The notes under the pieces are model-generated. The model made no database searches and had not been told where the DNA came from. It saw only the letters and a list, made by a program, of their open reading frames with translations. Shown piece after piece: positions 45,130 through 52,631 of a DNA stretch of 64,000 nucleotides. The position numbers were made by a program, and so were the translations under genes. Every line of letters begins with the position of its first letter. Position 1 is the first letter of the stretch. The stretch is from Acidobacteriaceae bacterium (GTDB taxonomy: Bacteria > Acidobacteriota > Terriglobia > Terriglobales > Acidobacteriaceae). Location: assembly GCA_003132405.1 (NCBI GenBank), contig PKXQ01000151.1, forward strand, positions 1-64,000. The letters are read 5' to 3'.

Positions 45130-46554
45130 CTACGTGCTTTCGAGCACCGAATGGCATTCGTTCTCTAATAAGGCCAACAGCTGGTCCATGTGTTCGGTAC
45201 GCGTGCGAAAGTTTACCGGGTTAATTCGAAACCACGCCTTCCCTTTCAGTTCAGTAGTCGAAATCCAGAATTTGCCGCTCGATTCAACTCGCCGCGCAAC
45301 CTCGGCATGTAACTCCTTGGATCGCGGCTCATCCGATTCGGCGCCACGATATCGAATGCAGATTGCCGACATCGGCGGATCGCTTGCCGCTTCGAACTCG
45401 GAATGCTTGGCGACCATGGAATATAGGTGCTTCGCCTGGCGAACATTGTTGTCGATCCACTCGCCGATCTGGCTCGCTCCGTAACGCTTAAAGCTCATCC
45501 ACACTTTCAGTCCGCGAAAGCGCCTCGACTGCTCGAAGCTGTGAACGTAATACTGATATCGTTCGTTGGCGCGGTCGAGCTCATCTGTGAGATAAGACGG
45601 CTTCATCCCGAAAGACGCTGTCAGCCGGCGATCATCCTTAACCAGAATCGCTCCTGCATCGAGCGGCGCATAGAACCATTTGTGCGGATCGATGGTGATT
45701 GAGTCGGCCAGTTCCAGGCCCTGGTCGCGCATCGGCCATGCGTGGGAGAGCAGCATGCCGCCTCCGTAGGCCGCGTCGGCGTGGAGCCACATTCCTTCGC
45801 GATCGGCAATCTTTCGCAGCGCGCGGATCGGATCGACCGCGCCAGTGTTGGTAGTGCCGGAGATTCCTACGATGCACAGGGGACGGATACCACGCTTATG
45901 ATCCTCCGAAATGGCCACCTCAAGCGCATCGAGCCGCACCCGGAATTCGGCGTCGGTCGGCAGCGCGCGTAGCGCTGTTCGTCCAAGTCCTACCGCGTCG
46001 ACAGCCTTATCCACCGACACATGCCGCTCTTCGGAGGCATAGACTGCCCAACGATCTTGCACTCCATCTTGTTGTATGCGATCGCCCGAGACTGCGTCGC
46101 GGGCCAGCTTGAGGCCAACAAAGTTGGCCATCATGCCGCCGCTGGTGAGGTTGCCCCCGGCCTTGTCGTCGTAACCGGCGAGGTCGGTAAGCCAGCGGAC
46201 GGTTCGCCGCTCCATGGCGACCGCGGCTGGGCCAATCGTATAGGCTCCGATATTTTGGTTGAGGGCGGAACAGATGAAATCCGCAATGATGCCGACGGGG
46301 TTAGGCGACGGCGTGATGAGGCCCATGTATCCGGGGTGTCCAACATGCGTGCAATACGGTAGAAGCTTTTCTTCCAGTTCTGCCAGCACTTTTTCGGGAG
46401 GGCTGGAATCCTGCGGCAGTGGCTCCGCAAAAAACTGCGTGAGCGTGCTCGGCTCCACGTTCGGAAACACGGGTTTTTCTTCGATATGTTCGAGGTATTC
46501 GGCCAGCATATCCACCACGCGGTGGCCAAGTTCGCGAAATTCTCCGGGGTTCAT
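45130..46554 (-). CDS. PLP-dependent group II amino acid decarboxylase
   Basis: The protein has 474 residues, typical of aromatic-L-amino-acid or related group II decarboxylases. The PLP lysine is K292 in ITIDPHKWFYAPLD. HADAAYGGGMLLSH holds the PLP-contacting Asp, and the N-terminal HVGHPGYMGLITPSPNPVGI is typical. It removes CO2 from an amino acid. The substrate cannot be read from sequence. ATG 46554 (MNPGEFRELGHRVVDMLAEY) is preferred to TTG 46590. It is convergent with the anti-sigma gene and divergent from a TPR protein. Confidence 0.88.
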   Translation of the reverse strand: MNPGEFRELGHRVVDMLAEYLEHIEEKPVFPNVEPSTLTQFFAEPLPQDSSPPEKVLAELEEKLLPYCTHVGHPGYMGLITPSPNPVGIIADFICSALNQNIGAYTIGPAAVAMERRTVRWLTDLAGYDDKAGGNLTSGGMMANFVGLKLARDAVSGDRIQQDGVQDRWAVYASEERHVSVDKAVDAVGLGRTALRALPTDAEFRVRLDALEVAISEDHKRGIRPLCIVGISGTTNTGAVDPIRALRKIADREGMWLHADAAYGGGMLLSHAWPMRDQGLELADSITIDPHKWFYAPLDAGAILVKDDRRLTASFGMKPSYLTDELDRANERYQYYVHSFEQSRRFRGLKVWMSFKRYGASQIGEWIDNNVRQAKHLYSMVAKHSEFEAASDPPMSAICIRYRGAESDEPRSKELHAEVARRVESSGKFWISTTELKGKAWFRINPVNFRTRTEHMDQLLALLENECHSVLEST

Positions 46555-46702
46555 AGGTCCGCCTGATTTTGTAGTCGCATCCAACCTCAAAAAACAGGAT
46601 ACCTTGTACCTCAGATTTTGCGTTTCAGATCCGCCTTACCCGACACTCCCCTTCCCTGTTTGACCGCGAATTAACCAGTTCGTACACTAAGTTGATCTGT
46701 CT

Positions 46703-48256
46703 ATGCCCGAATTTCGCAGGGAGTGCCGAACGAATTTCCGAAGGACAATCCTGCGTTGCTTTCGACTCGCGTTTGCTCTTAGCCTCTTAGCGGCGTCGGG
46801 CTGGGCGCAAAACTCTCCGCAGGTATCGCTTGAAACCAACGAAACGCTGTTCACGGTACTGACCGCTATCAATACGTGCGGCTACGACCAGGAATTGAGC
46901 GTTTCCGATCCGCTGCGCACGCAGATCCGCTCGGAGGTCGCCAAGGCGGTCGAGAATACAGACAAGGCTCAGGATGTGATCGGTCCGATGTGCTTGTTCT
47001 ACCGCCAGCATCAGTCCCCAGACCCTTCCCACGATTTATCCCACTATGTTTCTCTGGCGCTCTATCTGGGAGAGCCGCCGGCCTTTGCGCTCAAAGCAAG
47101 AGAGGCGGAATTGCCTCCCGATGCGGAAGTGGTGGTGGGGATATTGCCGCTGATGCAGGCTTTTTATGAAAAGATTGGGCTGCACGCCATCTGGGAAAAA
47201 CACCGCGCTCGCTATGCGGAACTGCTCGATATCTATCACCAGCCGCTGGCGAAGATGACCTTCGACACGGAGATATATCTGAAACTGGCATCGGCGGGCT
47301 ACCTTGGACGTCAGTTCACCGTCTATCTGGATGCGCTGGGCGCGCCGGGACAGACCAACGCGCGCAACTATGCGGAAAATTACTATGTCGTGATTTCACC
47401 GACTCCGGGGACTGCGATCAAGTTGCAGCAGATTCGGCACACGTATCTGCATTATCTGCTCGATCCGCTGGCGCTGAAAAATGGTGGGGCATTCGGGCGT
47501 CTGGAACCGTTGCTCGCGGCGGTCGACAGCGCACCACTGGATGAGACGTTCAAGAGCAATATCTCGCTGCTGGTGAATGAATGCCTGATCCGGGCGATTG
47601 AACAGCGCATGGCGAAGATTCCGGAGGCGGAGCGCGCACACGCTGTCGACGAAGCGGTCGACGAAGGTTATATTTTGACGCGTTATTTCTACGATGCATT
47701 GGGCCGGTTCGAACAGGATCCCTCGGGCATGCGCAGCGCTTATACTGACCTGCTCGGCAACATTGAAGTCGGAAAAGAAATGAAGCGTGCGGCACAGATC
47801 CAGTTTGTAAGCCAGGCGTCGCCCGAAGTCTTGCGCCAAGCGCGTCCGCAGAATGACAATCTGCTGCTGAAGGCGGAACGGCGCCTGGCGGCTGGCGATC
47901 CAGAAGGGGCGCAGAAATTGGCGCAAAAGGCGCTCGACGAACAGGCCGGCGATTCCGGACGGGCGCTCTTTATTCTGGCGGAAGTTGCTACCGCGAATCG
48001 CGACATCGACGGCGCGCGATCCTATTTTGAGCGAGCGCTGCAGTCCGCGCATGAGCCAAAGCTGATTGCATGGTCTCATATCTATCTAGGGCGCATTTAT
48101 GATTTGAAAGAGAATCGGGACGCGGCGCTCGACCAATATCGTGCGGCACTGAGCGCAGCAGATGCCGAGGGAGCAGCCCTTCCCGAGGCGAAGCTGGCGG
48201 CACAGCGGGGGCTGGATAAGCCGTATGAGCCTCCGGTGGCGAAGCAGCCGCACTAG
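46703..48256 (+). CDS. Exported protein with C-terminal TPR repeats, unknown function
   Basis: The protein has 517 residues. An N-terminal signal peptide (CFRLAFALSLLAASGWAQ) is followed by a helical domain of about 280 residues with HQSPDPSHDLSHYVSLALYL and IRHTYLHYLLDPLALKNGGA. The latter resembles inactive or divergent metallopeptidase-like His patterns but lacks a clear HExxH. TPR motifs lie at about 390-500 (LLKAERRLAAGDPEGAQKLA, RALFILAEVATANRDIDGAR, AWSHIYLGRIYDLKENRDAA). It is probably a periplasmic scaffold. A second TPR gene follows 56 bases on. Confidence 0.7.
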   Translation: MPEFRRECRTNFRRTILRCFRLAFALSLLAASGWAQNSPQVSLETNETLFTVLTAINTCGYDQELSVSDPLRTQIRSEVAKAVENTDKAQDVIGPMCLFYRQHQSPDPSHDLSHYVSLALYLGEPPAFALKAREAELPPDAEVVVGILPLMQAFYEKIGLHAIWEKHRARYAELLDIYHQPLAKMTFDTEIYLKLASAGYLGRQFTVYLDALGAPGQTNARNYAENYYVVISPTPGTAIKLQQIRHTYLHYLLDPLALKNGGAFGRLEPLLAAVDSAPLDETFKSNISLLVNECLIRAIEQRMAKIPEAERAHAVDEAVDEGYILTRYFYDALGRFEQDPSGMRSAYTDLLGNIEVGKEMKRAAQIQFVSQASPEVLRQARPQNDNLLLKAERRLAAGDPEGAQKLAQKALDEQAGDSGRALFILAEVATANRDIDGARSYFERALQSAHEPKLIAWSHIYLGRIYDLKENRDAALDQYRAALSAADAEGAALPEAKLAAQRGLDKPYEPPVAKQPH

Positions 48257-48312
48257 GTTTAGCCGCATCGTTAAACTGACTTGTTAATAAATTTTGCATT
48301 ATGGGAGACAGC

Positions 48313-49200
48313 ATGAAGCGCAGAGGAGTGATTCCAGTTTTACTGATTCGGGGAATATTGAGTTTCGCGGTTTGGGCCGGCGCCGAAGCCAGCGGACAAG
48401 CGGCGCCGCAGAATGCGCCCCCCGCAGGCCCGACGACTGCAGCGCCAGGCGCAACGCCCGCAGTCAAGCGTCCTCCGCAACTTAAGAGCAAGCCGGAACA
48501 GGATGCCTATAACGCGGCGGCGGCGAATACCGATCCAGCTGGATTGGAAAAGGCAGCCGACGATTTTGCCACCAAGTTTCCGGACAGCGAAGTTCGCGTG
48601 CTGCTCTATGAACAGGGGATGCGCCTTTACCAGAATGCCAATAATGCCGACAAGACCGACGCCATGGGCCGGAAGGTCCTCAGCCTTGATTCCGACAATC
48701 CCGAGGCGCTGGTTACAGTCGCCGAGGTCGTTGCCGAGAGGACGCGCGATTCCGATATTGACAAAGATCAGCGTTATGCCGAAGCCATGACGATGGCGAA
48801 GAAAGCCACTGAGACGGTAGACACCGATATAAGCATCCCGGCGAACACGCCTCAACCCCAGATCGACAAATACAAAGGGCTCTTGCGCTCGAACGCCTAT
48901 TCGATTCTTGGAACCATTGAGTTCAAGAAAGACAATTTCGCAGCCGCGCAGGAGGATTTGCAGAAGTCGATCGACGTCTATCCCAGCGAACCGGATCCCG
49001 TCGTCGTTCTGCGCCTGGCGCTGGCGCTCGATAAACAGCAAAAATATCCGGAAGCGCTCAAGGTGGCGAATCGCGCCGTAGAGCTGACGCAGGACAACAC
49101 GACGGTGGGCACGCCGGCGCGGCGCGAGCGAGAACGCTTGCAACAACTGACGGGCGCTGCCCCGCCAGCAACGCCGGCGCAGACTCCACCAAAAAACTAG
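48313..49200 (+). CDS. Exported TPR protein
   Basis: The protein has 295 residues with a signal peptide (MKRRGVIPVLLIRGILSFAV...SGQA) and an Ala/Pro-rich linker. TPR-type helices follow (EKAADDFATKFPDSEVRVLL, LRSNAYSILGTIEFKKDNFA, VVVLRLALALDKQQKYPEAL) and the tail is low-complexity Pro/Ala. ATG 48313 is chosen because GGGAG sits five bases upstream. ATG 48301 has none. It likely forms a pair with the preceding exported TPR protein. The partner is unknown. Confidence 0.75.
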   Translation: MKRRGVIPVLLIRGILSFAVWAGAEASGQAAPQNAPPAGPTTAAPGATPAVKRPPQLKSKPEQDAYNAAAANTDPAGLEKAADDFATKFPDSEVRVLLYEQGMRLYQNANNADKTDAMGRKVLSLDSDNPEALVTVAEVVAERTRDSDIDKDQRYAEAMTMAKKATETVDTDISIPANTPQPQIDKYKGLLRSNAYSILGTIEFKKDNFAAAQEDLQKSIDVYPSEPDPVVVLRLALALDKQQKYPEALKVANRAVELTQDNTTVGTPARRERERLQQLTGAAPPATPAQTPPKN

Positions 49201-49277
49201 TTGGAATCCTAGTTGGAATCAATGAGGCGCTAAATCATCGAGGTAGCGAAGCATTGCCGTAAGCCTCCCGTGCCTTA

Positions 49278-50123
49278 ATGATCCGTAGCCTCAACTTCCC
49301 TTTTGTGATGAAGTCACGCGAAACCATGGCGCTTGAAGAAAGTCTGGGCTACCGCTTCCAGCGCCCCGAGCTGCTGGAGCAGGCGCTCACTCACAGTTCG
49401 CAAGCGCGCGAAGTAGAGGCGCTGGCTGGGAGCAGCGCTCCGGCCGTCGTCGGTTCGTTCCGGGGCGATAACGAAATACTTGAGTTTCTCGGCGACGCCG
49501 TGCTCGGCCTGGTGACGAGCGAGGCGCTGTTCCACCGCTTCCCTCAGTTTCAGGAAGGCCATCTATCAAAGTTGCGCGCGCACCTAGTTGGGCAGCGGCA
49601 TTTGCTGCGTGTGGCCGAGCATCTCCAGATTGGCCATTACATGCGCCTCGGCCGCGGTGAAGAAAAAAGCGGCGGCCGCAATAAGGCGAGCCTGCTGGTG
49701 GACTCGCTGGAAGCGATTTTAGCCGCACTCTACCTCGACGGCGGCTGGACCGTGGCGCGAGACTTCATCTTGCGCGAGATCGTTGAGCCCGAACTGGCTC
49801 ACATGAAATTGGAGACCAGCGCGATTCCGGTGATGGATTTCAAGTCCGCATTGCAGGAGGCACTCCAAGCCAGAGGCGGTCCGCAGCCGGTTTATGCGCT
49901 CGTCAAAGAAGAAGGCCCCGAACACAAGAAGACGTTTACGGTCGAGGTGAGGCTGCCGGAAGCAGATTCGGCTGATCGAGAATTCGGGCAATTCGTCAGC
50001 CGCGCGCAAGGCGCGACCAAGAAACGCGCTGAGCAGGAAGCGGCGCGACAAGCGCTGGAGCACCTGTCCACTGTACCTCGAACAAAGATCATGGATGACC
50101 GCAAGAGCGGTAGCGTAACCTAG
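49278..50123 (+). CDS. rnc: Ribonuclease III
   Basis: The protein has 281 residues. The RNase III signature is NEILEFLGDAVLGLVTSEAL, the second catalytic acidic cluster is NKASLLVDSLEAILAALYLD, and a C-terminal double-stranded RNA-binding domain follows (DFKSALQEALQARGGPQPVY...TKKRAEQEAARQALEHL). It processes rRNA precursors and other duplex RNA. The 25-residue Ala/Gly loop before NEILEFLGD is longer than in E. coli. The true start may be ATG 49326 (MALEESLGYRF) rather than 49278. It is followed closely by signal peptidase genes, and an rnc-lep grouping is also seen in other bacteria. Confidence 0.95.
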   Translation: MIRSLNFPFVMKSRETMALEESLGYRFQRPELLEQALTHSSQAREVEALAGSSAPAVVGSFRGDNEILEFLGDAVLGLVTSEALFHRFPQFQEGHLSKLRAHLVGQRHLLRVAEHLQIGHYMRLGRGEEKSGGRNKASLLVDSLEAILAALYLDGGWTVARDFILREIVEPELAHMKLETSAIPVMDFKSALQEALQARGGPQPVYALVKEEGPEHKKTFTVEVRLPEADSADREFGQFVSRAQGATKKRAEQEAARQALEHLSTVPRTKIMDDRKSGSVT

Positions 50124-50173
50124 AAGCGCTTCTTTCAACTCCACGTGACGGTAGAATAACTAGTACGCGCTTT

Positions 50174-50923
50174 ATGTCGTGGGGCGAGAAGATTTCGGCG
50201 GGGGATTGGCCCGCGACCATTCAGTCGGTCGCGGGAACAATTGTCATCGCCGTTTTTGTGGTGACGTTTCTAGTCCAAGCGTTCACCATTCCTTCGGAAT
50301 CCATGGAGCGGACGCTGCTGGTCGGCGACTATCTGCTGGTGGATAAATTCTGCTACGGCGGCGCCACCGGCTGGAACCGTCTTCTCCCCTATCGCAACGT
50401 AAAACGCGGCGACGTCATCGTCTTCCATTATCCGGTGAATCCGGCGCAGGACTTTGTGAAGCGCGTGGTCGCTTTGCCCGGAGACCGCCTGCGTCTCATC
50501 AACAAGCGCGTCTACGTCAATGGTATTCCGTTGATCGAACCCTATGTGCAGTACAACACCACCCTGCGCAATTTCTATCGCGACGATTTTCCGCGCACCG
50601 ATTCTCCCGACTACGGGGTGGAGGCGAAATGGTGGAAAGAGATGCCGAAACTGGTCGAAGACCGGCAGTTGATTATTCCCGAGGGGCATTATTTTGTGCT
50701 GGGCGATAATCGCGATGACAGCCAGGACAGCCGCTATTGGGGATTCGTGCCGCGCGAAAATATTATCGGACGGCCGCTTCTGATTTACTGGTCGGCGGGC
50801 AATTTAAATAATGATCTGCCCGGATCGCCGACCGTCGGTGATAGGCTTTATCATCTGGCCTACGCGGTGACCCATTTGTTCCAGATCACACGCTGGGGAA
50901 GAACTTTCAGGCTGGTGCGGTAA
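50174..50923 (+). CDS. lepB: Signal peptidase I, first of three tandem copies
   Basis: The protein has 249 residues. One N-terminal membrane helix (TIVIAVFVVTFLVQAFTI) is followed by the catalytic Ser43 in PSESMERTLLVGDYLLVD and the general base Lys96 in DFVKRVVALPGDRL. Box D/E is GHYFVLGDNRDDSQDSRYWG. It removes signal peptides on the outer side of the cytoplasmic membrane. It is the most divergent of the three copies, with a short N-terminus. It starts 50 bases after rnc. Confidence 0.93.
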   Translation: MSWGEKISAGDWPATIQSVAGTIVIAVFVVTFLVQAFTIPSESMERTLLVGDYLLVDKFCYGGATGWNRLLPYRNVKRGDVIVFHYPVNPAQDFVKRVVALPGDRLRLINKRVYVNGIPLIEPYVQYNTTLRNFYRDDFPRTDSPDYGVEAKWWKEMPKLVEDRQLIIPEGHYFVLGDNRDDSQDSRYWGFVPRENIIGRPLLIYWSAGNLNNDLPGSPTVGDRLYHLAYAVTHLFQITRWGRTFRLVR

Positions 50924-50962
50924 GAGTCATCTATCGACTAACGACTTAACACAAAAAATTGG

Positions 50963-51793
50963 ATGGCCAATGTGCCGAAGCAAGAAGAAGTCGTAGCCAA
51001 CAAGAACGCTAACAACGATAACGAAGCGCCCGTGGAGGGAAAACCGCGGGAGACTACCGTGGAATTCCTGGCTTCGCTGGCCGGAGTGCTGGTCACCGGG
51101 CTATTCATCATCACCTTTGTTCTGCAGGCGTTTGAGATTCCCTCCAGTTCGATGGAGGACACGCTCCTGATCGGCGATCACGTATTCGTAAATCGGGAGC
51201 AGTTCGCGACGCCAACGCGCTGGATGGGGCCGTTGATGCCCTATCGTGACATTCGCCACGGCGACATCGTCGTGTTTCTGTCTCCGGCGGAGCATGGGCT
51301 GTTCGTCGTGAAGCGCATCATCGGAATTCCTGGCGACCGTATTCACTTGCGCAATGGAGTCGTTTATCGCAACGGAAAAAAGCTCGATGAGCCGTACGTT
51401 CAATACAAGGGTGATCCGGGCGATCCCAAGTGCGGCCGATGCCCGTATCGCATGAATTTCCCGGCGGTTGCGCCCTCGCCTGTCGACCAACTCGCCGATT
51501 ACTGGCAGTTTTCGCTCCCGCAATATATTCAGGGCGAAGATCTGGTGGTGCCGCCCGACAGTTACTTTGGCATGGGTGACAATCGCGATGTGAGTTACGA
51601 CAGCCGCTACTGGGGATTCATTCCGCGAAAGAACGTGATCGGCCGCCCCATGTTCATCTACTGGTCGTTTATCACGCCAGCTGATCAATACGAGATGCGT
51701 AGTGTTAGTGACCGGTTGGGCTTCATGGCGCACATCATCATTCACTTCTTGGATCAAACCCGCTGGTCGCGGACCCTCAAACTGGTACGCTGA
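50963..51793 (+). CDS. lepB: Signal peptidase I, second tandem copy
   Basis: The protein has 276 residues. Catalytic Ser63 is in PSSSMEDTLLIGDHVFVNRE and Lys117 in VVKRIIGIPGDRI. Box D/E is SYFGMGDNRDVSYDSRYWGF. A charged ~30-residue N-terminus precedes the single membrane helix. An insert with Cys-x2-Cys-like spacing (DPKCGRCPYRMNF) is absent from the other copies. It is clearly closer to the third copy than to the first (shared PSSSMEDTLLIGDHV, REQFAxPTRWMGPLxPYRD), which indicates a recent duplication. Confidence 0.92.
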   Translation: MANVPKQEEVVANKNANNDNEAPVEGKPRETTVEFLASLAGVLVTGLFIITFVLQAFEIPSSSMEDTLLIGDHVFVNREQFATPTRWMGPLMPYRDIRHGDIVVFLSPAEHGLFVVKRIIGIPGDRIHLRNGVVYRNGKKLDEPYVQYKGDPGDPKCGRCPYRMNFPAVAPSPVDQLADYWQFSLPQYIQGEDLVVPPDSYFGMGDNRDVSYDSRYWGFIPRKNVIGRPMFIYWSFITPADQYEMRSVSDRLGFMAHIIIHFLDQTRWSRTLKLVR

Positions 51794-51813
51794 GAGGAGA
51801 TTTTCCGATACGT

Positions 51814-52587
51814 ATGCCGACTACAACGATAACGAAGAACTTGCCGACAAAAGAGCCAGCCGTCAAGCAGCAACCGCGCGAAACGCCGGTGGAATTCTTC
51901 GTCTCGCTGGCCGAGTTGTTTGTCATTGTTCTTTTCATCATGACGTTTGTACTGCAGAATTTTGAGATTCCCTCCAGTTCGATGGAGGATACTTTGCTGA
52001 TCGGCGACCACGTCGTCGTGAACCGCGAGCAGTTCGCGCCGCCGACGCGCTGGATGGGACCACTGCTGCCCTATCGCGATCTACATCGCGACGATATTGC
52101 TGTGTTCTTGTCGCCCGAACAACCGGGCCTGTTTCTCGTGAAACGGATCATCGGCATTCCCGGCGACCGCATTCACTTGCGCGACGATGTCGTCTACCGC
52201 AATGGCGAGAGACTGGTTGAGCCGTTCGTCCGCCACAAGCGGCAGCACAATCCCTATACCGATAATTTTCCATCGGTTGCGCCATCGGAGATGTACGGCG
52301 TGCGCAACGAAAAATGGGCGCAGGAATTGCCTTCGCACATCGTTGGAGACGACATCGTCGTGCCGCCGGACAGCTACTTCGCCATGGGCGACAACCGAGA
52401 CGTGAGCTACGACAGCCGCTTCTGGGGCTTTCTTCCTCGGAAAAATCTGATTGGCCGGCCCATGTACATCTATTGGTCATTTAACACTCCACCCGATAGC
52501 ACTCATGGGCTGGCATCTCTGCCCTACACCATCATTCACTTCTTCGACGAGACGCGCTGGTCGCGAACTTTCCGGGCAGTTCGGTGA
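51814..52587 (+). CDS. lepB: Signal peptidase I, third tandem copy
   Basis: The protein has 257 residues. Catalytic Ser56 is in PSSSMEDTLLIGDHVVVNRE and Lys110 in LVKRIIGIPGDRI. Box D/E is SYFAMGDNRDVSYDSRFWGF. AGAGGAGA precedes ATG 51814. All catalytic residues are kept, so it should be active. Its stop overlaps the start of the AsmA-like gene as GTGA, so the two are translationally coupled. Confidence 0.92.
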   Translation: MPTTTITKNLPTKEPAVKQQPRETPVEFFVSLAELFVIVLFIMTFVLQNFEIPSSSMEDTLLIGDHVVVNREQFAPPTRWMGPLLPYRDLHRDDIAVFLSPEQPGLFLVKRIIGIPGDRIHLRDDVVYRNGERLVEPFVRHKRQHNPYTDNFPSVAPSEMYGVRNEKWAQELPSHIVGDDIVVPPDSYFAMGDNRDVSYDSRFWGFLPRKNLIGRPMYIYWSFNTPPDSTHGLASLPYTIIHFFDETRWSRTFRAVR

Positions 52588-52631
52588 AAAGTGCAGTGAA
52601 AAGTGCAGTGCAAAGTGCAGTGAAAGGTGCC
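52584..52631 (+). repeat. Four 12-base repeats at the AsmA-like gene start
   Basis: GTGAAAAGTGCA is followed by three near copies (GTGAAAAGTGCA, GTGCAAAGTGCA, GTGAAAGGTGCC). Each codes for (V/M)-K-S-A-type residues and brings its own in-frame GTG codon. Confidence 0.85.
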
